From Pseudomonas sp. ANT_J12 (GTDB lineage: Bacteria; Pseudomonadota; Gammaproteobacteria; Pseudomonadales; Pseudomonadaceae): a DNA stretch of 51,093 nucleotides. The DNA lies in contig NZ_VOBN01000033.1 in the NCBI RefSeq assembly GCF_008370045.1, positions 1-51,093 of the forward strand, read 5' to 3'. The position numbers were made by a program, and so were the translations under genes. Below, in pieces: positions 9,091-18,109 of the stretch. Within the stretch, counting starts at the first letter, position 1, and each line of letters starts with the position of its first letter. Under the pieces are notes generated by a model. That model saw nothing but the letters and a program-made list of their open reading frames with translations. It did no database searches and was not told the origin of the DNA.

Positions 9091-10338
9091 ATGACCCCAT
9101 CCGCCCCAGCCCTCCCCCCTCACGTCGCCATCATCGGCGGTGGCCCCGCCGGCCTGATGGCCGCCGAGGTGCTGAGCCAGCGCGGAATCAAGGTCGACCT
9201 GTACGACGGCATGCCTTCGGTGGGGCGAAAATTCCTCCTGGCCGGCGTCGGCGGCATGAACATCACCCACTCCGAAGCCTACCCGGCCTTCCTCTCGCGC
9301 TACGCCGAACGAGCGCCGCAGATTGCCCCGCTGCTGCGATCCTTCGGTGCCGATGCCCTGTGCCAGTGGATTCATGAGCTGGGTATCGAAACCTTTGTCG
9401 GTAGCTCCGGCCGGGTTTTTCCTACAGACATGAAAGCCGCTCCCCTGCTGCGCGCCTGGCTCAAACGCCTGCGCGACAGTGGCGTAGTTATCCACACCCG
9501 CCATCGCTGGCTCGGCTGGAATGAACACGGCGATTTACGGATCGCCAGCCCCGACGGCGAAATCACCGTCAAACCCGACGCCACCCTGCTCGCCCTCGGT
9601 GGCGGCAGTTGGTCGCGCCTGGGTTCGGACGGCGCCTGGATGCTGCCGCTGGAACAGCGCGGCGTAGGACTCGCGCCGTTGCAGCCAAGCAATTGCGGCT
9701 TCGAGGTGCAGGCCTGGAGCGAATTGATGGTCAGCAAATTCGCTGGTGCACCGCTGAAAAATATCGCCATCGGTTTGAATGACGACGTTCCGCGTCTGGG
9801 CGAATGTGTGATCACCGCCACCGGGATTGAAGGCAGCTTGATCTACGCGTTGTCGGCGCCGATCCGCGAAGCCATCAACCTGCACGGCTCGGCGACTATT
9901 CATATCGACCTGTTGCCGGGTCGGCCTGTGGATAAAGTCGAGGCTGCGCTGCGCAAACCCCGTGGCTCACGCTCCGTGTCCAAACACTTACACAGCCAAC
10001 TCGGAATCGACGGCGTTAAAGCGGCGTTGCTACGCGAACTGACAGGCGCCGAGTGTTTTGCCGATCCTGCATTGTTGGCCAAAGTGATCAAGGCATTGCC
10101 ACTGACACTGGTGAAAACCCGGCCACTGGACGAAGCCATCAGCAGTGCGGGTGGTGTGACGTTCGAAGCGATGGACGAACGCCTGATGCTCAAGCAACTG
10201 CCTGGCGTGTTCTGCGCGGGGGAAATGCTCGACTGGGAAGCACCGACGGGGGGCTATCTGCTGACCGGGTGTTTCGCCAGTGGCCGGGCGGCGGGATTCG
10301 GGATAGCAGACTGGCTTAAAAGCTGCGGCAAGTTTTAA
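9091..10338 (+). CDS. NAD(P)/FAD-dependent oxidoreductase, HI0933/TIGR03862 type
   Basis: A 415-aa flavoprotein. The N-terminal Rossmann motif is I-I-G-G-G-P-A-G-L-M-A-A-E, followed by the family's G-R-K-F-L-L-A-G-V-G-G-M-N-I-T segment. The C-terminal FAD contact is G-V-F-C-A-G-E-M-L-D-W and G-G-Y-L-L-T-G-C-F-A-S-G. The frame is open from 9040, but TAGAAT at 9051-9056 followed by GCGC resembles a promoter -10 box, so translation is assigned to the ATG at 9091. The function of this family is poorly defined. Confidence 0.87.
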   Translation: MTPSAPALPPHVAIIGGGPAGLMAAEVLSQRGIKVDLYDGMPSVGRKFLLAGVGGMNITHSEAYPAFLSRYAERAPQIAPLLRSFGADALCQWIHELGIETFVGSSGRVFPTDMKAAPLLRAWLKRLRDSGVVIHTRHRWLGWNEHGDLRIASPDGEITVKPDATLLALGGGSWSRLGSDGAWMLPLEQRGVGLAPLQPSNCGFEVQAWSELMVSKFAGAPLKNIAIGLNDDVPRLGECVITATGIEGSLIYALSAPIREAINLHGSATIHIDLLPGRPVDKVEAALRKPRGSRSVSKHLHSQLGIDGVKAALLRELTGAECFADPALLAKVIKALPLTLVKTRPLDEAISSAGGVTFEAMDERLMLKQLPGVFCAGEMLDWEAPTGGYLLTGCFASGRAAGFGIADWLKSCGKF

Positions 10339-10424
10339 GCGGCAAGCTGCAAGTTAAAAGCGGCATGGCTTTTCAGCTTGCCGCTTGTAGCTTGCCGCTT
10401 GTAGCTTGCAACTTATAGCTGCTC
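10339..10424. repeat. Intergenic inverted-repeat element, probable bidirectional terminator
   Basis: Between two convergent genes the sequence alternates AGCGGCAAGCTGCAAG with copies of its complement (CAGCTTGCCGCTTGTAGCTTG), giving several possible stems. Such AGC/GCT-rich elements are common between convergent Pseudomonas genes. The role as terminator is inferred from position and folding. Confidence 0.6.
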
Positions 10425-11759
10425 TTACGGCTTCTTCTTACGCGGCCCAGTGTTAAACACCGGTACTTTGCGCACAGGCTTGAGCGAAGGCTCCACCGCC
10501 GAAGCATCCCCACTCTCAACCCACTTGCCCAAGTTGCGCTTACCGCCACCGGAGGTCTTTGGCTTCTTCGGTTTTTTCGGCTTCTTGACGACCTGACCAG
10601 TGGAATCGGTATCCGGCACCCGATGCTCAGGCTCGAAATCCTGCTCGGTCTGGCGGGTCAAGGTCTGACGGGTCAACATCTCGATGGCCGACAGCTGATT
10701 CACCTCATCGGCACACACCAACGAAATCGCCTCGCCAGTGGCCCCCGCACGCCCGGTACGACCGATGCGGTGGATGTAATCCTCAGCCACGATTGGCAGG
10801 TCGAAGTTGACCACCAGCGGCAGGTCTTCGATATCCAGGCCACGGGCCGCGACGTCGGTGGCCACCAGAATCTGAATCTCACTGGCCTTGAACCGATCCA
10901 GCGCCCGCTGACGCGTCGCCTGAGGTTTGTCGCCATGGATACCGTCGGCGTTAACGCCCAGGCCCTGGAGTTTTTCCACCAGCGCGTCCACGCCGTTGCG
11001 GGTCTTGGCGAACACCAGCACCTGCTTCCACTTGCCTTTGCGCAGCAAATGAATGAACAGCTCAGGCTTGCGCTTCTTGTCCACCACCACAACCCATTGC
11101 TTGACGGTGTTGGCCGCCACGTTGCGCGGGCTGACTTCAATGCTCAGCGGGTCGTTGAGCATTTGCCCGGCGAGCAGGCGGATCGCGTCGGAGAAAGTCG
11201 CGGAGAACAACAGCGTCTGGCGCTGTTTCGGCAACACGCGATAGATATTCCCCAGTTCCTCGGAGAAGCCCAGGTCGAGCATGCGATCGGCTTCGTCGAG
11301 GATCAGGGTTTGCAGTTGATTGAATTTGAGCGCCTTCTGGCGATACAGGTCGAGCAAACGCCCCGGCGTCGCCACCAGCACATCCACGCCTTTGCGCAGC
11401 TTCATCATCTGCGGGTTGATGCTGACGCCGCCGTACACCGCATAAGTGCTCAACGGCAGGTTCTCGGCGTACTGGCGCACGGCTTCATGAACCTGTTCGG
11501 CCAGTTCGCGGGTCGGCACCAGGATCAGGGCGCGTACCGAGTTGGACGCCACTTTCGGCCCTTCCATGGCCAGCAACTGCAGCAGCGGCAGCGCGAAACC
11601 GGCGGTTTTGCCGGTGCCGGTCTGGGCCGCAGCCATCAGGTCGCGACCGGCCAGCACCGCCGGAATGGCTTGCGCCTGGACCGGCGTAGGCGTCTGGTAG
11701 CCGAGCGTCTCAAGAGAGCGCAGCAAGGGTTCGATCAGGCCAAGGGAGGCGAAAGTCAT
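10425..11759 (-). CDS. rhlE: DEAD-box ATP-dependent RNA helicase, RhlE-like
   Basis: A 444-aa helicase with the complete motif set: Q-motif (F-A-S-L-G-L, TPTPVQ), Walker A A-A-Q-T-G-T-G-K-T, PTRELA, TPGRLLD, DEAD, SAT and the C-terminal H-R-I-G-R-T-G-R-A-G. The tail is basic, with repeated K-K-P-K units, as in RhlE proteins that use it for RNA binding. It unwinds RNA duplexes during ribosome assembly or RNA decay and in cold adaptation. The symbol is given by resemblance; other DEAD-box paralogues occur in pseudomonads. Confidence 0.9.
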   Translation of the reverse strand: MTFASLGLIEPLLRSLETLGYQTPTPVQAQAIPAVLAGRDLMAAAQTGTGKTAGFALPLLQLLAMEGPKVASNSVRALILVPTRELAEQVHEAVRQYAENLPLSTYAVYGGVSINPQMMKLRKGVDVLVATPGRLLDLYRQKALKFNQLQTLILDEADRMLDLGFSEELGNIYRVLPKQRQTLLFSATFSDAIRLLAGQMLNDPLSIEVSPRNVAANTVKQWVVVVDKKRKPELFIHLLRKGKWKQVLVFAKTRNGVDALVEKLQGLGVNADGIHGDKPQATRQRALDRFKASEIQILVATDVAARGLDIEDLPLVVNFDLPIVAEDYIHRIGRTGRAGATGEAISLVCADEVNQLSAIEMLTRQTLTRQTEQDFEPEHRVPDTDSTGQVVKKPKKPKKPKTSGGGKRNLGKWVESGDASAVEPSLKPVRKVPVFNTGPRKKKP

Positions 11760-11811
11760 GGGATTACCGTAGGAAAAAGCGGAGCGGGTGTGCGATGGCG
11801 CGCAGTTTACC

Positions 11812-12738
11812 CTAATTCACACGGGATTCTGTTGGTGCAACCGCCACAGGTCGCACCGGACCGCGACGCCACTGCGGCAAGCCGATCAACACCACGGCGC
11901 TGATGATCACCGCCATCGCTATCGCTTCCTCAATACCGATGGTCTCGCCGACAAACACGATCCCCAGCAATACCGCCACCGCCGGGTTGACGTAGGCATA
12001 ACTGGTGGCCGCCGCCGGACGCACATTTTTCAACAGGTACATGTAGGCGTTGAAGGCGATGATCGAGCCGAAGCCGATCAGGTAGGCCAACGCGGCCCAG
12101 CCTTCCATCGGCGGCAGGCTGTCCAGGTGTTCGCCGCTGACCGTGCTGCCGATCAGCAACACCACGCCACCCACCAGCATTTCCACGGCACTGGCCATCG
12201 CGCCCTGGGGCAACGGCAAGTGTTTGCTCCACACCGAGCCGAAGGCCCAGGTCGCGGCGGCGAACACCAGCAACGCCGCGCCGAGCGGGCTCGATTGCAG
12301 GTTGGAACCGAGGTTGAGCATGGCGATGCCGATCAGCCCGAGCACAATCCCCGCCCATTCGAGACGGGTATTGCGCGCGCCCCAGAAATAGCCGAAGAGC
12401 AAGGTAAACAACGGCACCGTCGCCACCGCCAACGCCGCCACACCCGACGCCACGCCCGTGTGCTCGGCCACGCTCACTGCGCCGTTACCGAAACTGAGCA
12501 GCAAAATCCCGATGATCCCCGCCGCTTTCCACTGCGCCCAGGTCGGCGCCGGCGCCCCGCGCCAGCGCAGGAACGCGTACATCAGCGTGCCGGCAATCAC
12601 AAAACGAATCCCGCCGAGCATCAACGGTGGCCAGTACTGCACGCCGATGCGAATCACCAGATAGGTCGAGCCCCAAATCACATACAACGCGAAAAAAGCG
12701 GCGATCAACGGTAAGGGAAAGCGACGTAAGCCAGGCAT
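11812..12738 (-). CDS. yedA: Drug/metabolite exporter, YedA-like EamA transporter
   Basis: A 308-aa inner-membrane protein with ten hydrophobic segments in two EamA repeats. It begins with a short basic stretch, then F-A-L-Y-V-I-W-G-S-T-Y-L-V-I-R, typical of YedA. The second repeat contains S-Y-A-Y-V-N-P-A-V-A-V-L-L-G, the usual DMT signature. It probably exports amino acids or small metabolites. It lies 52 bp upstream of the helicase gene on the same strand. Confidence 0.88.
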   Translation of the reverse strand: MPGLRRFPLPLIAAFFALYVIWGSTYLVIRIGVQYWPPLMLGGIRFVIAGTLMYAFLRWRGAPAPTWAQWKAAGIIGILLLSFGNGAVSVAEHTGVASGVAALAVATVPLFTLLFGYFWGARNTRLEWAGIVLGLIGIAMLNLGSNLQSSPLGAALLVFAAATWAFGSVWSKHLPLPQGAMASAVEMLVGGVVLLIGSTVSGEHLDSLPPMEGWAALAYLIGFGSIIAFNAYMYLLKNVRPAAATSYAYVNPAVAVLLGIVFVGETIGIEEAIAMAVIISAVVLIGLPQWRRGPVRPVAVAPTESRVN

Positions 12739-12851
12739 TGGGCAGCTCGTAGGCAGGACAAGGAGACTGGATATTCTAGAAAGGCCAAGGCGTAAAAATA
12801 AGTTACAAAACCTGTTTATCGCACCGGTACACTTTTCAAAGCACGGATTCC

Positions 12852-12942
12852 TGTAGGAGCCGAGCTTGCTCGCGATAGCGGTTTGTCAGTCGACTTCAAT
12901 GCTGACTGACACGCAGCCATCGCGAGCAAGCTCGGCTCCTAC
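12852..12942. repeat. REPIN, 'gagcttgctcgcga' type
   Basis: Arms (TGTAGGAGCCGAGCTTGCTC...) at the left and their complement at the right flank a central imperfect palindrome around 12,880-12,915. This REP class differs from the one at 5668. Confidence 0.85.
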
Positions 12943-12986
12943 CGGATTTAGTGGTGTCGTCAGAATCCGCGTCACAGGAGATCCAA

Positions 12987-13075
12987 TGTGGGAGCGGGCT
13001 TGCTCGCGAAAGCGGTTTGTCAGTCACATAGATGTTGGATGTGTCGACGCTTTCGCGAGCAAGCCCGCTCCCACA
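12987..13075. repeat. REPIN copy A, downstream of the Bro-N gene
   Basis: 89-bp palindromic element bounded by TGTGGGAGCGGGCTTGCTCG and its complement. It differs at only one internal base (GTGT versus GTGC) from the element at 13,837-13,925. Confidence 0.9.
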
Positions 13076-13093
13076 GGGGGATTTGCGGGGTTG

Positions 13094-13642
13094 TCAGATT
13101 ACGCGTGCGCCGCTATATCCGGCGCCCAATAAACACGGCATGTCTTTCAGACGAACCCAGGGTTCTGTCCGCCAATGCAGCAGGCTCAAGGTTCCACCCG
13201 CCCATTCCATCAAGCGCAAACTCGGGGCCTGATTCGAAGCCACCCCGCCACCGTCGCGCAGCATCGGCACGACGTGATGGGTCAACCAACGGCGCAGATT
13301 CCGGTTCTCCGGGCAGTAGTGATAGACCAGCATCGCGTACACGCCGGACTCGCTCAGCATCAACATTTCCTGGGGTTCATCGCTGCCAGACAAACACATC
13401 ATCCGGCATTGATCGGCGTCGAGCTTGAGTGCGTGTCGGCCGTTGATGTCCACGCCCATTAACCGGCCGATATCCCGGGCGCAAAACCATGCCTCGGCAT
13501 GCAGTAACAGTGCTTTTAGTTGGATGTGATGACGTATGAATGTTTGGGGAATGAAGTGGGCTTCTCTAGAAGCTGGTTGCGCTATTTCGGGCTGAACTGA
13601 GCCAGCACTGTTGTCAGGGGTATTGGGGTTAGCTTTGATCAT
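13094..13642 (-). CDS. Bro-N domain (phage antirepressor-like) protein
   Basis: A 182-aa protein with a Bro-N/antirepressor core: F-C-A-R-D-I-G-R-L-M-G near residue 65 followed by a region ending W-L-T-H-H-V-V-P-M-L-R-D, the usual end of Bro-N. The remaining ~45 C-terminal residues are not recognised. Bro-N domains bind DNA and in prophages counter repressors; this one stands alone without phage genes nearby. The start is uncertain: ATG at 13,642 is used, but ATG at 13,759 with AGGGA immediately before it is possible. The gene is flanked on both sides by near-identical REPINs. Confidence 0.75.
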   Translation of the reverse strand: MIKANPNTPDNSAGSVQPEIAQPASREAHFIPQTFIRHHIQLKALLLHAEAWFCARDIGRLMGVDINGRHALKLDADQCRMMCLSGSDEPQEMLMLSESGVYAMLVYHYCPENRNLRRWLTHHVVPMLRDGGGVASNQAPSLRLMEWAGGTLSLLHWRTEPWVRLKDMPCLLGAGYSGARVI

Positions 13643-13836
13643 GGGCGAATATCCGAACCAAGTGTGCCTCCAAAGATTCGGGCTTGCAGTCCCGGTCGCC
13701 ACATTGGCAGCGACGGACAAAAGGTTATCGATGCCCCGGATGAGGGGCAAGACAGACATTCCCTAAAACTCGGTAGGACCGATCATCAAACCTGAGGCGG
13801 CGTTAAACACAAATCCAACGTCGCAGGGAGATCCAA

Positions 13837-13925
13837 TGTGGGAGCGGGCTTGCTCGCGAAAGCGGTTTGTCAGTCACATAGATGTTGGATGTGCCGACGC
13901 TTTCGCGAGCAAGCCCGCTCCCACA
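13837..13925. repeat. REPIN copy B, upstream of the Bro-N gene
   Basis: 89-bp copy matching 12,987-13,075 with one difference; the bases just outside the left end (GAGATCCAA) are also shared. Confidence 0.9.
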
Positions 13926-13963
13926 GGGGATTTGTGTTGTGTCAGAGGAATAGTAGGGGGCAG

Positions 13964-14575
13964 TCAGAACCCGCGATGGCGTTTGAGATGTTCGTTGATC
14001 TTCGCCGCCGGCACTTTCTGCAAGCTGACCAGCAGATCATGGGACAACTCGCGCAACCCGTGCTGCTGGCGCAGTTGTTCAGCCAAATGCGTCGTCAGGT
14101 TCGCCGCCATTTCCGCATCCGCCATCGCCCGGTGAGCCTTGCCGGTGTTGGGCAAACTGGCAAACGTGGTGAGCGTCCCGAGCTTGTGATTCGGCGCCGC
14201 CGGCATCAACCGTCGAGCCAGCAATAGCGAACAGGCAAAGTTCTGCAACCGCGTACGTTTGATCCGCCCCAGTTCAAAATCCCAGAACTTCTGGTCGAAC
14301 GCGGCGTTGTGCGCCAGCAACGGCGTGATGCCGACGAACTCGTTCACCTCGTTCATCACCTGCTCGGCCGACGGCGCGGTGCGCAGCATGGCGTTGCTGA
14401 TGCCGGTGAGTTGTTCGATGAAGGCCGGCACGCGCACGCCAGCGTTCATCAGGCTCTGGTAACGCTCGACGATGCGCCCCTGTTCAAGGATCACCACGGC
14501 AATTTCCGTGGCCCGGCAGCTGCTGCTCGGGGAGATCCCGGTGGTTTCAAAGTCGATGACGGCTATGCGTTCCAA
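13964..14575 (-). CDS. DnaQ-like 3'-5' exonuclease
   Basis: A 203-aa exonuclease of the DEDD family. ExoI is D8-F-E10-T-T-G; ExoII contains A-H-N-A-A-F-D; ExoIII is the H-R-A-M-A-D-A-E segment with the H...D pair of the DEDDh subclass. It probably proofreads or degrades nucleic acid in the cytoplasm. The start codon is TTG; GGAG lies about 12 bases before it, and no ATG occurs before the first catalytic residue. It lies just downstream of the NYN gene on the same strand. Confidence 0.88.
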   Translation of the reverse strand: MERIAVIDFETTGISPSSSCRATEIAVVILEQGRIVERYQSLMNAGVRVPAFIEQLTGISNAMLRTAPSAEQVMNEVNEFVGITPLLAHNAAFDQKFWDFELGRIKRTRLQNFACSLLLARRLMPAAPNHKLGTLTTFASLPNTGKAHRAMADAEMAANLTTHLAEQLRQQHGLRELSHDLLVSLQKVPAAKINEHLKRHRGF

Positions 14576-14597
14576 ACCTGTTTCTACTCCGTAAAAA

Positions 14598-15077
14598 TCA
14601 ATTCTTGAGCAGCAACGCGCCTTCGATCGGCACGTAGCGGCTGGCGGCGCGGATCAGCGAGTTGGCGGTCAGGCCCGGCACGCCGTAAGCCACGGCTTGC
14701 ACGCCGTGTTTGCTGATGATGCGCTCCAGCAACATATCGAAATCACCGTCGCCGGAGGCCAGCACCACTTCGTCGACGTGATCGGCGGCGTCCATGATGT
14801 CGAGGGTGATGCCCACGTCCCAGTCGCCCTTGGCCGAGCCGTCGCTGCGCTGGATGTAGGGCTTGAGCTTCACCACGAAACCGAGGTTGCGCAGGATCTG
14901 CTGGAACTGCTGCTGTTTGCTGTCACCGCGATCGATGGCGTAGGCGTACGCCTCGACGATCTCGCCCTGTTTGCTGATGTCAGCCCACAACGCGGCATAG
15001 TTGAAGTGGCAACCATAGGCCTGACGCACGGTGTAGTAGAGGTTTTGAACGTCGGCGAACACTGCGATTTTCTTCAT
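14598..15077 (-). CDS. NYN-domain (LabA/DUF88-type) protein
   Basis: A 159-aa single-domain NYN protein. The first acidic site is V-F-A-D-V-Q-N-L-Y-Y near residue 10; later sites are D-W-D-V-G-I-T-L-D and A-S-G-D-G-D-F, which together form the PIN-like acidic pocket. Such proteins are predicted metal-dependent ribonucleases. AGAGGG precedes the ATG. Its 3' end is 22 bp from the exonuclease gene, suggesting a two-gene nuclease operon. Confidence 0.87.
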   Translation of the reverse strand: MKKIAVFADVQNLYYTVRQAYGCHFNYAALWADISKQGEIVEAYAYAIDRGDSKQQQFQQILRNLGFVVKLKPYIQRSDGSAKGDWDVGITLDIMDAADHVDEVVLASGDGDFDMLLERIISKHGVQAVAYGVPGLTANSLIRAASRYVPIEGALLLKN

Positions 15078-15213
15078 CGCATTTCCCTCTTGGCGCACAG
15101 GCGCAGGCTTGAATCCGGCACTAGGCCCGAAAAGTCGCCCAGTATGCCAGCCCGGAGGTTTGTTCCGCGAATAATCGGCCCGGGGCGTTTGCGCGCCCCG
15201 GACGAGTGGTGGG

Positions 15214-15966
15214 TCAGATGAAGGAGTCGTCGTCATCGCCGCCGAAGAATGACGAGCTGTCATCGCTGTAGTCGGCGTCAGTGAAATTGCCCTGGTCGCT
15301 GGAATCGTTACCGGCCATGTTCTGGTCGTTGTTCCAGTCATTGCCGCTATGGTCGTTGACCTGGGCCGGCTCTTCCTTGATGACTTCGACGATTTCCTGC
15401 GGCTGCTGATTACTGTGGAACAGGCTGCTGATGCCTTGCGCCAGCATCACGCCACCGGCCACGCCGGCCGCGGTTTTCAGCGCGCCGCCGAGGAAGCCAC
15501 TACCCACCGGCGCCTGTTGTTGCGGCGCGTAGTTCTGCTGCGGGGCGCCGAAGTTTTGCTGGGGCGGTTGTGAGTTGAACGACGGCCGTGCCGGTTCACG
15601 CCAACCGCCGGTCGATGGCGGCGCGCTTTGCGTCGGCGCAGGCTGCGGATCGCGGGAACCGCCGCCGAAGATACTCGACAGGAAACCACCGCCGCTCGGG
15701 GCCGGCGCGGCTGCCTTGGCCTGTTGCAGTTCGGCCTGCAATTGCTGGATCTGCTGGGCCTGTTGCTTGTTCTGTTCATCGAGGCTTTTGATCGCAGCCT
15801 CTTGCACCAGAATCGCCTGGATCATGAAATAGCCCGCGGCGGGCTGGCGAGTCAGGTGCTCCTTGATCCGCGTCTCGGCCTGGGCGTCGCGCGGGGCTGA
15901 GTCCGTTTCGGCCTGTTGCAGCCGGGAAAACAGTCCATCGATCAGGGTTTGTTCTTCGCTGTTCAT
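15214..15966 (-). CDS. DUF2076 family protein
   Basis: A 250-aa protein. Residues 1-90 form a helical, glutamine-rich coiled-coil region that starts with E-E-Q-T-L-I-D-G-L-F. A proline/glutamine-rich linker follows, with F-L-S-S-I-F-G-G-G and a short hydrophobic Gly/Ala segment (around 175-195) resembling a membrane-associated glycine zipper. The tail is very acidic, ending DDDDSFI. The family function is unknown. GAGG precedes the ATG. Confidence 0.85.
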   Translation of the reverse strand: MNSEEQTLIDGLFSRLQQAETDSAPRDAQAETRIKEHLTRQPAAGYFMIQAILVQEAAIKSLDEQNKQQAQQIQQLQAELQQAKAAAPAPSGGGFLSSIFGGGSRDPQPAPTQSAPPSTGGWREPARPSFNSQPPQQNFGAPQQNYAPQQQAPVGSGFLGGALKTAAGVAGGVMLAQGISSLFHSNQQPQEIVEVIKEEPAQVNDHSGNDWNNDQNMAGNDSSDQGNFTDADYSDDSSSFFGGDDDDSFI

Positions 15967-16143
15967 GGCGACCTCGTAGATTGCCGGGAATATCGTCACC
16001 CTCATCCACTGTGGATAAGGTGCCTGACAGTAATGGGGCTGCAACAGGATGTTTCAATGGCCTTTACCTAACGTTTACGTTTGCGCCCCTCAGGGTTTCA
16101 TCGGTTAAAGTGTGGGACGGCTTTTAACCTGCGATACCAACTG

Positions 16144-16818
16144 ATGAATCCGTTCGAAGTGCTGCGTGACTCCCTGTATTTCTCCAAGCGCAATCTGAGC
16201 CAGATCGTGCAACTGTGCCTGCCGCTGGTGATTCTCGAGGCGTTCCTGCAACAAATCGTCGACAACACCGCCGGCCCGGACGGGTTTCCTGGTTACAGCA
16301 TGATTGTCGGTTTGCTGGTGTATCCGCTGTACACCGGCGCATTGATTCTGTTTCTCGACGCCCGCAGCCGGGGCGAATCCCCGCGCATCCGCGACTTGCT
16401 GGCCACGTCTGCCACGTTATGGCCGCGCTTTGCCCTGCTCACCGCGCTCAATACGCTGCTGATCCTGATTGGCCTGTCGCTGTATTTCCTGCCGGGCATC
16501 TGGCTGATGGTGACCCTGGCCTTCGCCGAGTACCTGCTGGTGCTGCGCGGCCTGGCGCCGTTGGCGGCGATGAAGGAAAGCCTGCGCCTGACTCGCGGCC
16601 ACTTCCTGCGCATCCTCGTCTGCATCCTGGCGGTGATGGCGCCTTTATGGCTGCTCAAGGGTGCCAGCCTGGAGGTCTACCCGCAGCCACAGAACCCGGT
16701 GCTCGGCTTGCTGATCGACAGCGCCCACAGCTTCCTGCAACTGTTCACCAGCGTGGTCCTGTTCCGCCTGTTCATGCTGATCGGCGAAGCGCCTGACAAA
16801 AACGACGGAACGGTCTGA
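16144..16818 (+). CDS. yciC: YciC family inner-membrane protein
   Basis: A 224-aa protein with five to six hydrophobic helices, starting MNPFEVLRDSLYFSKRNL, typical of YciC/UPF0259. The segment A-L-L-T-A-L-N-T-L-L-I-L-I-G-L and the R-L-T-R-G-H-F motif are conserved features. No enzymatic function is known. It is transcribed toward the EEP-family gene 75 bp downstream and could share a transcript with it. Confidence 0.82.
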   Translation: MNPFEVLRDSLYFSKRNLSQIVQLCLPLVILEAFLQQIVDNTAGPDGFPGYSMIVGLLVYPLYTGALILFLDARSRGESPRIRDLLATSATLWPRFALLTALNTLLILIGLSLYFLPGIWLMVTLAFAEYLLVLRGLAPLAAMKESLRLTRGHFLRILVCILAVMAPLWLLKGASLEVYPQPQNPVLGLLIDSAHSFLQLFTSVVLFRLFMLIGEAPDKNDGTV

Positions 16819-16893
16819 CCGCTCTGCCCTTGGGCGCGGGCGCCGCTCTCGGGTATGCTCGGGGTCATCTTTGTAACGCTATAAGCCGAGCCA

Positions 16894-17973
16894 ATGACCC
16901 GTCTACTGCGCTACACCCTGCTTGGCCTGCTGCTGATCGTCGGTCTGGCCGGCCTGTTGATCTACAGCGTGACCTGGCGCCCCGAAGCCAAGGAAGTGTT
17001 GCCGGTCAGCTGCAACGCCAAGGCGCCGACCCTGGTGCCCGGCCAAGCCTTGAAGGTGATGACCTGGAACGTCCAGTACCTGGCGGGCAAACGCTATGTG
17101 TTCTGGAACGACCTGGCCCAGGGCGATGACGAAAAACCCACTCCCGAAGACATGGCGTTCAGCCTCGATGAAGTGGCGCGGGTGATTCGTGACGAGCAAC
17201 CGGACATCGTGTTGCTGCAAGAGCTCGATAACGGCGCCAAGGCCAGCGACTATCAGGACCAGTTCAAACTGTTGCAGGAACGGGTCGCCGACCTTTATCC
17301 CTGCAGCGCCCACACCTTCGACTGGAAAGCCGACTTCGTTCCCGAGCCGCACATCTTCGGCAGCGTCGGCCGGCAACTGGCAACCCTGAGTCGCTACCAG
17401 ATCGAACATGCCGAGCGGCTGCAATTACCGGTGGCGCCCGCCAATTTCATCAGCCGTCAGTTCAAACCGAAAAATGCCTTGCTGGTGACCTATCTGCCAT
17501 TGAGCGATGGCGGGCAGATCGCGGTGCTCAACACTCACCTGGACCGCGTTATCCAGCCCGACGACACCCTGCAAGCGCAGGTGACGGCAGTGGCCAAGGT
17601 CCTCGACAAGTATGAAAGCCGTGGCACGCCGTGGCTGATTGGCGGGGATTTCAATCTCTTGCCCCTGGGCCAGTACCGACGCCTGCCCACCGAGCAACGC
17701 ACGCCCTACTCCGCTGACAGCGCCCTGCATGTGCTGTGGGATAAATACCCGATGATCCCCACCAACAACGAAGCCAGCGGTGTCGACCGGGCGCAGTGGT
17801 TGACCCATTACCCGAACGATCCCGGCTTGAATGGCCCGGACCGCACGGTTGATTACCTGTTTTACAGCCCGCGGATCAAACGGGTCGAGGCGACGGTAAG
17901 GCAGGACGATACGCTGCGGATTTCCGATCATTTGCCGGTGATTGCGCGGTTTTTGTTGCCGGCAGCACCGTAG
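16894..17973 (+). CDS. Endonuclease/exonuclease/phosphatase family protein
   Basis: A 359-aa EEP-fold phosphohydrolase anchored by one N-terminal membrane segment (about residues 6-25). Conserved sites are T-W-N-V-Q-Y, L-L-Q-E-L-D, N-T-H-L-D, G-G-D-F-N, D-Y-L-F-Y and S-D-H-L-P-V, the full metal- and phosphate-binding set. The catalytic domain probably faces the periplasm. The family cleaves phosphodiesters in nucleic acids, sphingomyelin or phosphoinositides; which applies here is not visible. A strong inverted repeat follows the stop codon. Confidence 0.88.
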   Translation: MTRLLRYTLLGLLLIVGLAGLLIYSVTWRPEAKEVLPVSCNAKAPTLVPGQALKVMTWNVQYLAGKRYVFWNDLAQGDDEKPTPEDMAFSLDEVARVIRDEQPDIVLLQELDNGAKASDYQDQFKLLQERVADLYPCSAHTFDWKADFVPEPHIFGSVGRQLATLSRYQIEHAERLQLPVAPANFISRQFKPKNALLVTYLPLSDGGQIAVLNTHLDRVIQPDDTLQAQVTAVAKVLDKYESRGTPWLIGGDFNLLPLGQYRRLPTEQRTPYSADSALHVLWDKYPMIPTNNEASGVDRAQWLTHYPNDPGLNGPDRTVDYLFYSPRIKRVEATVRQDDTLRISDHLPVIARFLLPAAP

Positions 17974-17980
17974 ATCAATA

Positions 17981-18084
17981 GTGGCGAGGGGGCTTGCCCC
18001 CGTTGGACTGCGCAGCAGTCCCCTGTTTCTTGGGGATAAGCGGGGCCACTTCGCAGCCCAACGGGGGGCAAGCCCCCTCGCCAC
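17981..18084. repeat. Long inverted repeat (REP-like), probable terminator
   Basis: GTGGCGAGGGGGCTTGCCCC at the left is matched by its complement ending at 18,084, and inner segments CGTTGG and CCAACG also pair. This is another Pseudomonas palindrome class. It lies between the EEP gene and a convergent gene remnant. Confidence 0.85.
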
Positions 18085-18109
18085 AAGAAACCTCACCCTT
18101 AAAAAATCA

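Noticed and set aside
10623..11903. Long plus-strand open frame opposite the DEAD-box helicase
   Set aside because: Antisense to a gene with all helicase motifs. The composition is biased and there is no ribosome-binding site.
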